Numbered from the stretch's first letter, positions 1 to 10,232 are shown. The stretch is 64,000 nucleotides of DNA from Pseudomonas poae (GCA_004000515.1 CP034537.1:7151501-7215500); one strand, 5' to 3'. Numbers and translations are program-made. Notes: generated by a model not told the origin, from the sequence alone.

Positions 1-111
1 GGCGCCAGTGAGTTTGCGGGTGAAGACCGCATGGGGATTCTGACCGGGTCGATTCTGGCCGCAGTCATCGGCTATGGCGTGACGGCATTGGCGAGTCGCA
101 AGAAAGCCTGA
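1..111 (+). CDS. nhaA: C-terminal end of a probable Na+/H+ antiporter NhaA (partial)
   Basis: Only the last 36 codons are inside the window. They end in TGA at 109-111 and encode a hydrophobic helix ([16 protein letters not shown]) followed by a short basic tail. This closely resembles the last membrane segment of NhaA antiporters, where a GIL-GS-AVIGY pattern is usual. NhaA exchanges Na+ for H+ across the inner membrane. A strong bidirectional terminator follows directly and separates it from the convergent slyB. The call rests on one helix, so another polytopic transporter is possible. Confidence 0.6.
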   Translation, partial: GASEFAGEDRMGILTGSILAAVIGYGVTALASRKKA

Positions 112-132
112 TCCACCTGATAGACCGCCCAC

Positions 133-167
133 AAAAAACCCCAACCGGTCACCCGGTTGGGGTTTTT
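133..167. terminator. Bidirectional intrinsic terminator between nhaA and slyB
   Basis: A perfect stem (CCCCAACCGG / CCGGTTGGGG) has a T run on the right and an A run on the left, so it can stop transcription from both convergent genes. Confidence 0.9.
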
Positions 168-186
168 ATGTTTCTACAACCTGCGC

Positions 187-651
187 TTAGCGAGTAACGC
201 GGCTGGTACCGTCAACGGTCATGATGCGTACACGGTCACCAATGCGGAAGATTTCATTCTCCTGCACGGCTTGTACGTAGGCACGCATGCTGCCGTCGTC
301 TTCACGCACGGTGATTTCCACGCCCTGGGTGCGGGTCAGGCCTTCTTCGGTAGCCGAACCCAGCAAGCCGCCGGCAACGGCACCGATCACTGCGGTCACG
401 ATACTGCCACGACCGCCGCCGATGGCGCTGCCGCCAACGCCGCCGATGACTGCACCCGCAGCGCCGCCGATTGGGGTCTTGGTGCCTTCGATTTTCACCG
501 GACGCAGGGATTCAATGGTACCCATGCGTACGGTCTGGACACGACGCGCTTCATCACGGGAATACGAGTCGCCGGTCAGACTCGAGGCGCAGCCACCCAG
601 CAGCAACGACAGGGTGGTAAAGCAGGCAACCAGTAAAACGGACTTACGCAT
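187..651 (-). CDS. slyB: SlyB-family glycine-zipper outer membrane lipoprotein
   Basis: A 154-residue lipoprotein with a signal peptide ending in a lipobox (LLLGGC). It is followed by a segment resembling E. coli SlyB (TGDSYSRDEARRVQ, then GTIESLRPVKIEG), a glycine-zipper stretch rich in GG/GA repeats at about residues 60-105, and the conserved ending TRTQGVEITVREDDG. SlyB proteins sit in the outer membrane, are linked to envelope integrity, and are PhoP/Mg2+-regulated in enterics. The start at 651 is preceded by GGAG at the right distance. An in-frame ATG 28 codons upstream is less likely because it would put a polar segment before the signal peptide. Confidence 0.88.
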   Translation of the reverse strand: MRKSVLLVACFTTLSLLLGGCASSLTGDSYSRDEARRVQTVRMGTIESLRPVKIEGTKTPIGGAAGAVIGGVGGSAIGGGRGSIVTAVIGAVAGGLLGSATEEGLTRTQGVEITVREDDGSMRAYVQAVQENEIFRIGDRVRIMTVDGTSRVTR

Positions 652-914
652 AGCATCAACTCCAAAGGACAGGGGTTCATTAAACGCTGCAGCTTGGCGC
701 CTGTCACGGCAAGCACGGCAGAAAACTGCTTTCATTCAGCCTTAGTACAGACTGCCAGTACCAGAAAACTCGACCAACGGTATCTCAGCTTTTGTGCCAA
801 GGCGTGTCATGAAGGTTTGCTTATTGTAGCTGCGCAGCCGCTCGCGGCCGAAGCCTCTTGATAGAGACGTCGGCGCGATGGGCAACATTCAGGTGGTACG
901 ACGAAAGGTACAGC

Positions 915-1562
915 TCAGGGCGCCAGGCGCTCACGGGACCATTCGGCCCCTTGCAGGCGGTAGTTCAGACGATCATGCAAGCGGCTGGCGCGGCCTTGCC
1001 AGAACTCGATACGCTCAGGCAGCAAACGATAGCCGCCCCAATGCTCGGGGCAGTCGGGCTGGGTATCGCTGAAACGCTGCTCGGTGGCCTTGAGCAGTTC
1101 CTGCAGTTCCTCACGGTCACGAATGACCTTGCTCTGCGGCGATGCCCACGCCCCCAGGCGACTGCCCAGAGGGCGCACCTGGTAATAAGCGTCCGACTCT
1201 TCAGGCGTGACCTTGACCACCCGTCCTTCGATGCGCACCTGGCGCTCCAGCGTCGGCCAGAAGAACGTCATGGCCGCAAACGGCCGCGCCGCAAGCTGTT
1301 CGCCCTTGGCACTCTGATAATTGGTGAAGAAGGTAAAGCCCTGCGCATCCAGGCCCTTGAGCAACAGGATGCGACAGTGCGGGCGACCGTCCTGGTCGAC
1401 CGTAGCCAGGGTCATGGCATTGGCCTCCACCGGTGGCTGCTCGGTTTTCACCGCGTCGCCGAACCACTGGTGGAACAAGGCAAACGGCTCGCTCGGGGCC
1501 TGGGCCTCGCTCAAACCATCCCGTGTGTAGTCACGGCGCATATCGGCCAGTGCCTGGGTCAT
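915..1562 (-). CDS. pdxH: Pyridoxamine 5'-phosphate oxidase
   Basis: 215 residues, the usual length for PdxH. The enzyme uses FMN and O2 to oxidise pyridoxamine or pyridoxine 5'-phosphate to pyridoxal 5'-phosphate, in the cytoplasm. The split-barrel FMN-binding region shows RILLLKG at 64-70, followed by [13 protein letters not shown]. The C-terminal family signature [15 protein letters not shown] lies at about 185-199. The preceding OmpA-like gene runs into this start only because of a frameshift; once repaired, that gene stops at 1590 and leaves an AAGGA ribosome site upstream of this ATG. Confidence 0.97.
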   Translation of the reverse strand: MTQALADMRRDYTRDGLSEAQAPSEPFALFHQWFGDAVKTEQPPVEANAMTLATVDQDGRPHCRILLLKGLDAQGFTFFTNYQSAKGEQLAARPFAAMTFFWPTLERQVRIEGRVVKVTPEESDAYYQVRPLGSRLGAWASPQSKVIRDREELQELLKATEQRFSDTQPDCPEHWGGYRLLPERIEFWQGRASRLHDRLNYRLQGAEWSRERLAP

Positions 1563-1589
1563 GCAGCTTTATCCTTGTGGTTCAGCGGA

Positions 1590-2731
1590 TCAGTTTTTCG
1601 CCTGGTCGGTTGCAGCCGGGGTTGCAGCCTTGGCCTTGGCCGGAGCGGGCTTCTTGGCTGCTGGCTTGGCCGGGGCCTTTTTGGCGGCAGGCTTGGCAGC
1701 TGCCTTTTGACCGGGGCCTTTTTCGCCGGGGCTTTAGCGGCAGGTGCAGGTGCAGGCACGTCCTGCACAGCAACCATTTCCGCTTTCGGTGGGTTGGCCG
1801 AGTTGTACTTGCTCAGCAGCGCCAACATAGTTGTACGCTGTGTGAACATAATTTCCATGCGACGGTTCAGCGCACGGCCCTGGTTGCTGTCGTTGGCAGC
1901 ACGTGGCATCAAGTCGCCCATGCCACGCAGCATCAGGCGATCCTGCTTCAAGCCGCTGAGGCTGAAGATCGAAGCGATCGATTGCGCACGCTCTTTGGTC
2001 AGGGCCTGGCTTTGCGCCTCGGCACCGGTGGTGTCGACGTGGCCGAGTACCAGCACGGCGGTTTTCGGGTCGCCTTCAACGGCCTTGGCAACACGGGTAA
2101 ACGGACCCAGGGTGACCGGCAGCAGCATGCCTGGGCGTTTTGGGTTGTACGAACCATCTACCGGAGCGATGACCACAAGTACGTTGTCGCGGCGCTCAAG
2201 TTGCAGATTGCTGTCCTTGATCGCGACACGCAGGCGCGGCTCGTAGTCGTCCAACCAGGCCTGGGTGATTTTCGGATCAGGCATCGGCACGTTGGTCACG
2301 TCAACCTTGGCCAGTGGTTTTGGCTTGCTTTCAAATGGCCACCACCAGTGGGTCTCGCTGTCGGTTTTGGCTACGGCGGGAGCTGGAGCGGCGGCAGGTG
2401 CCGGGGTAGCAGCCTTGAGGTCGGCTTTCAGGTCGGCCTTGGCATCGGCGGCCTTCTCGTCGGCGCTCTTGGAGGAGAACGGCCACCAGCTGGAGCCGGT
2501 GTCAGCCTTCGCTGCTGGAGCCGGGGCAGGCGCGGCTGCGGCGGCTACCGGTGCGGCAGGCTTGGCGCCAGCGGCCGGCTTGGCGTCGGTTTGGGTCACT
2601 GCGTCCTTGGTAGTGGCCTTATCAGATCCAAATGACCACCAATGTCCGCCATCGGCATCATTTTGTGGTGTTTGTGCGCAGCCAGTAATAGTGAGGCAAA
2701 GCGCCAGTGCCAAGGACTTGTTCGATAACAT
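1590..2731 (-). CDS. OmpA-family peptidoglycan-associated lipoprotein, C-terminal frameshift
   Basis: The N-terminus is a lipoprotein signal (lipobox LTITGC), followed by an Ala/Pro/Lys-rich linker with two repeated WWSF/WWPF units. An OmpA C-domain (LVLGHVDTTG ... NRRMEIMF) follows, which binds peptidoglycan. After it comes a KKAPAK-type Lys/Ala/Pro tail. As written, the frame breaks in a run of four T at 1704-1707 (five expected) and drifts into a nonsense Pro/Arg-rich tail that overlaps pdxH. The repaired frame continues AAAKPAAKKAPAKPAAKK and stops at 1590-1592, giving 380 residues. It is probably a structural outer membrane to peptidoglycan tether; the exact subfamily is not recognised. 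Confidence 0.85.
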
Positions 2732-2780
2732 GAGATATCCACAAAATGAGAAAAAACCAGGGGTCTGGATGACCCGTTAA

Positions 2781-2827
2781 ACAGACGCTTAGAGAAGAAT
2801 AAAGTTACAACTTTTCGCTCAGCGTCT
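2781..2827 (-). promoter_or_regulatory. Candidate AlgU/SigE-type promoter inside an inverted repeat
   Basis: On the minus strand, TAACTT and TCTGT are separated by 16 bases (2781-2807), close to the AlgU pattern GAACTT-N16-TCTGA and upstream of the OmpA-like lipoprotein gene. An imperfect inverted repeat, AGACGCTTAG / CTCAGCGTCT (2783-2792 and 2818-2827), overlaps it and could instead be a terminator for the serine hydrolase gene. Inference from pattern only. Confidence 0.3.
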
Positions 2828-2874
2828 TCTTATAGTTGCCTTTGTAACAAAAAAAATGTGAAACGGCAAGGGGT

Positions 2875-4041
2875 TTACAGACAACCGGCCAATATTCCGA
2901 CCAACTTCTGTGCTCGCGGGTCCATTAGTACATAAGGCCCCAATGTATTAGTCACGAAACCGAACGCTACATCAGGTTCAGGGTCGGCAAAGCCCACTGA
3001 ACCACCGGCGCCAGGATGACCAAATGCACGTGGGCCAAGGCCGAACGTAGCGTTGGGTAGCTGCGGCTGATCCAACATGCAACCCAGGCCGAAGCGGGTT
3101 TGTGTCAATAATGTTTTATCCGGCCCGATACTGTGTTCGCGGGTCAGTTGTTCGAGCATGTCGGCTTCCAGCAAACTTCCGTCCAACAAACCGCTATAAA
3201 AACCCGCCAGGCTGCGTGCATGACCGTGGCCATTTGCCGCTGGCTGCTGCATGCGCCGCCATTCAGGTTTATTAGTGCTGGTCAGAATAGACGGTGGATT
3301 GGCAAATGCCCGTGTAGTCATCGCATTCGGTTCACGCATCATTACTTGCAGTAACCGTTGCGCGGCTTCATCGCCCAAATTGCCTTTGCTGCGCGTAATA
3401 TGTGCAACACGATAAAACTCTTCATCCGCCAGCCCCACATGGAAGTCCAGCCCCAACGGCCGCGCCACCCGCGCCACAATCGATTCACCCGGCCCACGCC
3501 CGTCAGCGCGGCGCAGCAACTCCCCGACAAGCCAGCCGTAGGTGATCGCCTCGTAGCCATGCCCCTGGCCCGGTGTCCACCAAGGCGCTTCAGCGGCCAA
3601 GGTGTCGACCATCAGTTGCCAGTCGTACAGGGCTTCGGTGGGCAGCATTTCGCGGATCGCCGGCAACCCGGCCTGGTGGCAGAGCAACTGGCGCAGGGTG
3701 ATGGCTTCTTTTCCTGCAGCAGCGAATTCCGGCCAATACTTGGCTACAGGTGCGTCCAGTTGCAGCTTGCCTTCAGCCACCAATTGTAGGGCAGTGACGG
3801 CAGTGAAGGTCTTGGTGCAGGAGAACAGGTTGACGATGGTGTCGCTGTGCCAGGCCTCGGCACCGTCCTTATCGGCAGTACCGGCCCACAGGTCGACGAC
3901 GGTTTCACCGCCGATCTGGATGCAGAGTGCGGCGCCACGCTCTTGCGGGTCATCGAACAACGCGGCAAAGGCTTCGCGTACCGCTTCGAACTGGAGTTCG
4001 TAATGACCCTGAACCTGCACCTGGACGTCCTCGGAAAACAC
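2875..4041 (-). CDS. EstB-type serine hydrolase (beta-lactamase fold, class C family)
   Basis: 388 residues with the S-x-x-K motif SCTK at 74-77, which supplies the nucleophile and general base. A Tyr-containing segment (GHGYEAITYGWLVGELL, about 160-177) follows, and a C-terminal HPGAGGSVGF stands where beta-lactamases have KTG. This combination is typical of EstB-like esterases and other serine hydrolases of the beta-lactamase superfamily. These cleave short-chain esters or D-amino peptides and usually do not hydrolyse beta-lactams. No signal peptide is visible, so the enzyme is probably cytoplasmic. The substrate cannot be predicted from sequence. Confidence 0.85.
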   Translation of the reverse strand: MFSEDVQVQVQGHYELQFEAVREAFAALFDDPQERGAALCIQIGGETVVDLWAGTADKDGAEAWHSDTIVNLFSCTKTFTAVTALQLVAEGKLQLDAPVAKYWPEFAAAGKEAITLRQLLCHQAGLPAIREMLPTEALYDWQLMVDTLAAEAPWWTPGQGHGYEAITYGWLVGELLRRADGRGPGESIVARVARPLGLDFHVGLADEEFYRVAHITRSKGNLGDEAAQRLLQVMMREPNAMTTRAFANPPSILTSTNKPEWRRMQQPAANGHGHARSLAGFYSGLLDGSLLEADMLEQLTREHSIGPDKTLLTQTRFGLGCMLDQPQLPNATFGLGPRAFGHPGAGGSVGFADPEPDVAFGFVTNTLGPYVLMDPRAQKLVGILAGCL

Positions 4042-4102
4042 GCTAAAAAGAGGACGACATTGTTCCAGTCATTGTAGGTTTTGTGAACCCGTCAGCCCTC
4101 AA

Positions 4103-6401
4103 TCAATGGCCATTGCCGCCGTGCCCGCCAGCGTGCCCACCGCCCTGCCCCGCGCCTTTGCCTTCATGCCCGCCGTTGCCGTTTTCACGCTCGCGCACAA
4201 CGCTGGCGGCCTTGGCTTTTTCAGCTTCCTTGCCCAGTTGGTCGACCGCCGCCAGGTTGCTTTTACGCACGCTGTCGACAAAGCCCTGGAACGGCACATC
4301 GGTGATACCCACCAGACCGAAGTGGCCGTTTTCACCGTCCAGCAAGCGGCCGGTCAACGGCTGATCGAGGTATTGGAACCAATGCACGCCAACAATCGAC
4401 GGCTCGGCCATGGCCTGCTTGAGGAAGTTGCCATAGGCCACGCCCCGGTCCTCCTCCCTGGCCAACTGCGTCACACCGCCCCAGAACGGGCCGCGGTCGG
4501 TGGAGCCGAAGTTGAATTCGGTGATCAACACCGGTTTGTCCAACTGTCGCAAGGCGGCGAAGTCGTAACCGTCCTGGGGCTTGAGGGTGTACATATTGAA
4601 GCTCAGCACGTCGCAATACTGGGCGCAGGACGCCACGGCTTCCGGCGTGCTCACGGCATAGCGGCCACCCAACAGCAGTTGGTTGGGCGCGTGCCATTTG
4701 AGCGAGTCGGAAATGGTCTTGAAGTAGGCGTCGGCAAAGGTCTTCTGGAAGTATTTGAAGTCGGCTTCGATCTCCGGATGCTCGGCGCTGGGCATCGGCG
4801 GCTCAAAGCCCGGGTCTTCCATCAGTTCCCAGCCTGCCAGGTGGATACCCCAGGCTTTCGACAGGCCTTCTTCATTACGGTATTTGTCACGCAGTTGCTT
4901 GAGGAACGCGCGCTTGGCCGGTACGTCAGTGGTCATGCGCAAGGTGCCATAAGCCAGGGCGTAGCGAGACTTCGGGTCATCGCCAGGACCGGCCCAGGCC
5001 AGCTCATTATCGGCAAAGAAGCCGATCAACCAGGGATCGTCCCGATGATCACGAGCGGCAATGGCCACGGCACGCTCGGTGGCCATGGCAAAGCGCGGGT
5101 CGAACGGGTCAGGCATACCGCCCCACCAGTCGGTACCGGTGCTGATGCTGGCGTAGTCACCCACAATCGACAGCGGCAAGGTGTACGGCACGCGGCCTGC
5201 CGTGGCCAGGTCGGGATCGCTCCAGTTGCCCACGGTGTTGAAACCCCAGGCTTGCAGACGGTCCAGGGTGTGGGTGACCCAACGTTTCTGGTCGAAACCG
5301 TCACCGCCATACGTGCGCTGCAAGTTGGCACCGTAGAAGTCATACCAACGCCCCGCACCAAAGCTGCGACCCTCGCCCGCGCCGTTGCCGGTACGGTTGT
5401 CGCTGCTGCCGTAGTACTTGTCGAAGGGCTCGCCTGCCTTGGGCAGTGCGGCGAACATCCATTCACGACCGGCCACGTAGGTCTGGCTGTTGTCCGGCGC
5501 TACGGTGTTCACCCCCAGCGAGTAAAACGGATGACCTTCCGGCGTCACCAGGTACCAACGACCGTCACGTTTTTCGGTACGGAAAAACCCGCTGGCGTCG
5601 AACGCCGGGCCTTTGTTCCAACCGCCATATTGGTCCAGGGCGGACTTGTCCCGCGTGGCCAGCCAGCCCTGGAGCTGTTGCTGCTCTTTGACGGCGGCGG
5701 CCTTGAGTTGTTCGTCGCTGCTAACTTTTTTCCGGCCAGCGCGCACGGGTGGACTGGCCATAGGCGTCCACCAGTTCGCTGTAGGCGGCCTTGATCACCG
5801 GCTCGCTGTCCTGCACGCCAAAGCGCTCCAGCAAGATGCTTTGGGCGGCGTTGGGCTTGATCATCGACAAGGTCACCGAAACCACCTGGCTGCGGTCAAT
5901 TTCCCCGGCGCTGCTGCCCAGCAGTACGCGTTGCCCCTCAACGGTAATCGGCATCGGCGGGCCGGCTTTCATGCCTTGGCTCAGCGGCGAGTTGGCTTGC
6001 AGCGGGATCAGCAGCGTCTGGGCCGGGCCGGCAGGGAGGTCGATGCGGCTGAGCAGGGTTTTGCCGTCAGCGCTCTGCACCTTGATGTAGAGGGTCAATG
6101 CCCAGTTCATGGCACTCTGAATGCGCAGGCTCATGGCGCTGGATTGGGACCAGTCCCAGGTACCGGTTTGCGGGCTGAGCACCAGGCTCGGTTCGGCCGC
6201 CGGGTTGAAGGTGATACGGCGCAACACTTCGCCTTCCGCGGTTTGCTCTGCGTTGTACTGCGGCAGGCTGGCGTCCTGGGTCGCCACCTTGACCACATCG
6301 GCAGGCCGGACGAAGTTGAACAGTGTCTGTTGCCCGGCAGGCGCGGCCATCAAAGGCGCAGCGAACAACAGGGCAAATAGAGCAGGCAGCGTGCGAATCA
6401 T
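4103..6401 (-). CDS. Secreted agarase/beta-galactosidase-like glycoside hydrolase, frameshifted
   Basis: Repaired length is 765 residues. A Sec signal peptide (LFALLFAAPLMAAPA) is followed by a beta-rich, CBM-like N-domain (TGTWDWSQSSAMSLRI) and a clan-A glycosidase barrel with motifs such as YSLGVNTVAPDN, FFADNELAW, VLITEFNFG and WFQYLDQPLTG. NE and EFNFG probably hold the acid/base and nucleophile glutamates. The layout resembles GH50/GH42 agarases and beta-galactosidases annotated in pseudomonads. The frame breaks in a six-base A run on the coding strand (5726-5731, five expected): the join reads RWPEKVSSDEQL. The last 30 residues are a Gly/His-rich tail (GGGHAGGHGGNGH) of unknown role. 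The start at 6401 has a GGGAGAA ribosome site. Substrate is uncertain. Confidence 0.68.
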
Positions 6402-6499
6402 ACGAACAAGGTTCTCCCAAACGGCCGGTGAATGGCCTGATGACATAAATCCATAGCAGTGAGATAGACCACGAAGTGGGCGAATCCGCCCACGGTGGC

Positions 6500-8643
6500 T
6501 TAAGAAATTTCGCGCCTGAACGGCGGCAAGGCATTCAGGATAGCCTTGCCATAACGCTGGGTGACCAAACGGCGGTCGAGCAAGGTGATGGTGCCCCGGT
6601 CCTCCTCGGTGCGCAGCAAGCGACCGCAGGCCTGGACCAGCTTCAAGGAGGCATCCGGCACCGAGATTTCCATGAACGGGTTGCCGCCCCGCGCCTCGAT
6701 CCACTCGGCCAGGGCCGCTTCGACAGGATCATCCGGCACCGAGAACGGGATCTTTGCAATGACCACGTGCTCGCAGTAGGCACCGGGCAAGTCCACGCCT
6801 TCGGCGAAACTGGCCAGGCCGAACAGCACGCTGGAATCCCCGCCGTCGACTCGCGCCTTGTGCTTGTTGAGGGTTTCCTGCTTGGACAGGTTGCCCTGGA
6901 TAAACACTTGCTTGCGCCAGTCGCGGTCGAGGCCGTCAAACACGTCCTGCATCTGTTTGCGCGACGAGAACAGCACCAGGGTGCCACGCGAACCTTCCAC
7001 CAACTCCGGCAGGTCACGAATGATCGCGGCGGTGTGGGCAGCGGCATCCCGCGGGTCAGCCTTGAGATCCGGCACCCGCAACACGCCAGCGTCGGCGTGA
7101 TGGAACGGGCTCGGCACCACGGCAGTGACGGCCTTTTTCGGCAGGCCGGCGCGCATGCGGAAGCGGTCGAAGGTGCCCAGGGCGGTCAGGGTGGCCGAGG
7201 TCACCAGGCAGCCGTAGGCCACGTTCCACAGGTTACGCCGCAGCATTTCGGCGGCGAGGATGGGGCTGGCGTTGACCTCGATATCAAACAGCGCACCGCT
7301 TTCCGACAAAGTCAGCCAACGGGCCATGGGCGGGTTGTCTTCCGGGTCTTCGACCGTGAATGCAGTCCACAACTCCCAGTTGCCCTGGGCACGGGACAGC
7401 AGGCTGCCGAACAGCGGGTACCACTCCTCGGCCTGGTTGCTGGCGATGCCGATGTTGACCTCGCCGTCCATGCCCTCTTTGAGCAAGTCGGTAAGGCGGG
7501 TAAACAGGTCGGTCAGGCGCGAAAAGCCCTTCTTCAACTCGATGCCCATCTCGCGCATGTGCTCGGGGATCAAGCCGCCGACAAAGCGGTGACGGGGCCG
7601 TTCGCGGCCTTCCACATCTTCGCCGGGCTTGAAGTCGGCGACCTGCTCGCAAGCGCTGAACATGAACTGCTGCTGGTCTTGATCTCCCGCGCCAGCTCCG
7701 GCACCTGTTCGATCAGCTTGCCCAGGTCGCCGGGCAGCGGGTGCTGGGCCAGCAATTTGGTCAGATTCTTGGCGGTGGACTCCAGCCAATCAGCCGTGGA
7801 GCGCAGGCGGGTGTAGTGAGCGAAGTGGCCGATGGCCTTGTCCGGCAGGTGATGCCCTTCGTCGAACACATAGAGGGTGTCGCGCGGGTCTGGCAGCACA
7901 GCGCCGCCGCCCAGGGCCAGGTCTGCCAACACCATGTCGTGGTTGGTGACGATCACGTCGACCTTGCCCATGCCTTCGCGGGCCTTGTAGAAGGCGCACT
8001 GGCCGAAGTTGGGGCAATGGCGGTTGGTGCACTGGCTGTGGTCGGTGGTCAAGCGTGCCCAGTCGGCGTCTTCCAGGGCGGTGGGCCAACTGTCGCGGTC
8101 ACCGTCCCATTTATTGCCGGCCAGTTTCTCGATCATGCTGGTAAACAGCTTCTGGCTGACTTCATCGACTTCGATCTTGAAGCCTTCCTCTTCGAAGAGC
8201 GAGGCCGTGGCGGTTTGTGCGTGGCCTTCCTGCAGCAAAACGTCGAGCTTGGACAGGCACATGTAGCGGCCACGCCCTTTGGCCAGGGCGAACGTGAAGT
8301 TCAAGCCGCTGTTGCGCATCAGGTCGGGCAGGTCTTTGTAGACGATCTGCTCTTGCAGGGCCACGGTGGCGGTGGCGATCACCAGGCGTTTGCCGGCGGC
8401 TTTGGCCATGGGGATCGCGGCCAGGCTGTAGGCCACGGTCTTGCCGGTGCCGGTGCCGGCCTCGACGGCCACGACCGCGGGCTCACCTTCGCGACGACCT
8501 TCGTCGTCGGTGTCGATATCCCCGAGGACCTTGGCCACTTCGGCGATCATCAGGCGTTGGCCGTAGCGCGGTTTCAAGCTCTTGGCTTCGAGAAAACGCG
8601 AATAGGCGCCCTGGATCGTGGTTTTGAGTTCAGTGCTGATCAT
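6500..8643 (-). CDS. dinG: ATP-dependent DNA helicase DinG, frameshifted
   Basis: Repaired length is 714 residues, normal for DinG, an XPD-like superfamily 2 helicase that unwinds DNA 5' to 3' and removes R-loops and D-loops. Walker A is EAGTGTGKT (61-69), and the Walker B box is VFDEGHHLPD. The iron-sulfur cysteines include the YMCLSK and QCTNRHCPNFGQC segments. Helicase motif VI shows QACGRLLRTEEDRG near the C-terminus. The frame breaks at 7675-7676, where two G on the plus strand should be three; the repaired join is REIKTQQQFMFSACEQ. It is divergent from the CopD-like gene, with 99 bases between the starts. Confidence 0.93.
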
Positions 8644-8742
8644 GGATAGTCGGGCGCAAAAAACGCTGGATAAATTTTCAGTGGTTCGGATCGGCCGCTA
8701 TCATACCCCGCTAATTAATCCCGCGCAGAACGGAGTACTTCA

Positions 8743-9207
8743 ATGACCGTGTTTAGCCTCGCTTACACCCTGCATGTATTAGCCGCCTTGATCTGGGTAG
8801 GCGGTATGTTTTTCGCCTGGATGATCCTGCGCCCCGCCGCTGTGGCGGCACTTGAGGGCCCTGCCCGACTCAAGCTGTGGGCAAATGTGTTTCAACGTTT
8901 TTTTGTGTGGGTGTGGGTCGCGGTGGCGATTTTGCCGATCAGCGGTGTCGGCCTGCTGCAACTGCGCTTCAGCGGGTTTGAGACCGCGCCGCGTTATGTG
9001 CAGGTGATGATGGGGTTGTATCTGGTGATGACGGCGCTGTTTATCCGTATCCAGGCACTGAAATTCCCGGAATTGCGCACGGCGGTGGTGGCTGAGGATT
9101 GGCCGGTGGGCGCTGCAGTACTGGGGCAGATTCGCCGGTTGGTGGGGATCAACCTGATTGTGGGGTTGGTGGTGGTGGCGATTGCTTCCGCCCGGCCGAT
9201 GTTCTGA
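8743..9207 (+). CDS. CopD-like integral membrane protein
   Basis: 154 residues with four predicted membrane helices. It opens with a His-containing first helix (TLHVLAALIWVGGMFFAWMIL), the hallmark of the CopD/DUF2269-type family, where LHxxAxxxWVGG is conserved and may hold haem or copper. CopD proteins are linked to copper uptake, but stand-alone copies like this one have no proven role. CGGAG precedes the ATG at 8743. The gene stands alone, divergent from dinG and followed by a REPIN. Confidence 0.8.
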   Translation: MTVFSLAYTLHVLAALIWVGGMFFAWMILRPAAVAALEGPARLKLWANVFQRFFVWVWVAVAILPISGVGLLQLRFSGFETAPRYVQVMMGLYLVMTALFIRIQALKFPELRTAVVAEDWPVGAAVLGQIRRLVGINLIVGLVVVAIASARPMF

Positions 9208-9224
9208 AGGCCATCTTTAGGGCC

Positions 9225-9309
9225 CCATCGCGGGCAAGCCCGCTCCCACACTGGACCGCGTTCATCTGAACAACTCGATCAAAGGTGGGAGCGGGCTTGC
9301 CCGCGATGG
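9225..9309. repeat. REPIN, subtype GCGGGCTTGCCCGCGAT, CTCCCAC ends facing inward
   Basis: Two 25-base REP arms are exact inverted copies (9225-9249 and 9285-9309) around a 35-base spacer. The arrangement is the opposite of most copies in this window, because the GTGGGAG ends face each other. It lies between two convergent genes. Confidence 0.92.
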
Positions 9310-9325
9310 CGTCAGAACAGGCGAC

Positions 9326-10084
9326 TCAGAGCCGTTGGATGGTCACAGCACCCGCAGGCCCCGCTGGCCCCGGCTGCCCTTCCAACCCTGCGCGGCCCTT
9401 TTCACCACCATCGGCTTGGTACACCAGGCAGCCCTTGGACTGCCCACCACGCCCAGGTTTGCCCGCTGTACCGGCCAAACCGCCAGCGCCGCCGTCCACC
9501 CAGACCTTGATCTGCTCGGCCGGGAAGCTCTGCGGCAGTTCAACCCGCACCAACGCACCCGCCCCACCGGGCAGGCCATCGCCGCCGTTATCGCCATTGG
9601 CGCCGCGCCCCGCCGAACCCCAGGTGCAACCTGGGTCCACGCCGTTGGCACCATCCAGCCCGGCATAACCCTGGGCGCCGGCGCCGCCGCGCGCATCAAT
9701 CGACAACTCATCAGCCGTCAGGGCATTGATGCGCAAGGTCAGGTCGCGCCCGGCCTTGGCAGGTTTTTCGTGAGTACCGGGTGCTCCGCGTGAGGTGATC
9801 TGGCTGCCGTGGTCCAGTTGCGCACGGCGCACTTGCAGTTGCAGCCCGGTGTTGCCGGGGGCAATGGCGATACGGGCTTCGCGCCCCAAGTGCAGTTCAT
9901 CCACCGTGACCTGGCTGATAGTGGCCGGGATCAGCAGCGTGCCGTAGTCGGCCACGTCCAGGCGCTCCAGTTGCAACACGCTGGTGCTGCTAGGCAGGCG
10001 CATCAATGAATTGGTTTCAACGCTGACGCTCTGGGCCAGAGCTACGGGGCTGACCAACAGGGCCAGCAGTAAAACCTTACGCAT
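9326..10084 (-). CDS. Exported collagen-like Gly-rich protein
   Basis: 252 residues with a clear Sec signal peptide (VLLLALLVSPVALAQS). The first half is beta-type with no recognised domain. From about residue 130 the chain becomes Gly-rich with collagen-type G-x-y triplets, interrupted in places (GLDGANGVDPGC, GRGANGDNGGDGLPGGAG, GKPGRGGQ), ending in GQPGPAGPAGAVTIQRL. Two cysteines (in PGCTWGS and KGCLVY) flank the triplet blocks and could form a disulfide. Related proteins are annotated in pseudomonads only as collagen-like. Function is unknown; a surface or periplasmic structural role is an inference. It has its own upstream gap and no operon partner. Confidence 0.75.
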   Translation of the reverse strand: MRKVLLLALLVSPVALAQSVSVETNSLMRLPSSTSVLQLERLDVADYGTLLIPATISQVTVDELHLGREARIAIAPGNTGLQLQVRRAQLDHGSQITSRGAPGTHEKPAKAGRDLTLRINALTADELSIDARGGAGAQGYAGLDGANGVDPGCTWGSAGRGANGDNGGDGLPGGAGALVRVELPQSFPAEQIKVWVDGGAGGLAGTAGKPGRGGQSKGCLVYQADGGEKGRAGLEGQPGPAGPAGAVTIQRL

Positions 10085-10232
10085 CGTGGTGCTCCCCTAA
10101 GCGCTTAAAAATGTGTCTTCAAAAAACATTTCTAGTTTTTTCTTTGGGCGCACAGTAACGACTTCCACAGGCGCTTTGCCAGTGAAGGATCAAAAAGTTA
10201 ATAAACGGGGGGTTAGCGAGGGTCGCCAGCAA

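Noticed and set aside
858..2246. Large plus-strand frame opposite pdxH and the OmpA-like gene
   Set aside because: Both genes underneath are well-conserved on the minus strand; the plus-strand product is low-complexity and has no recognisable domain.
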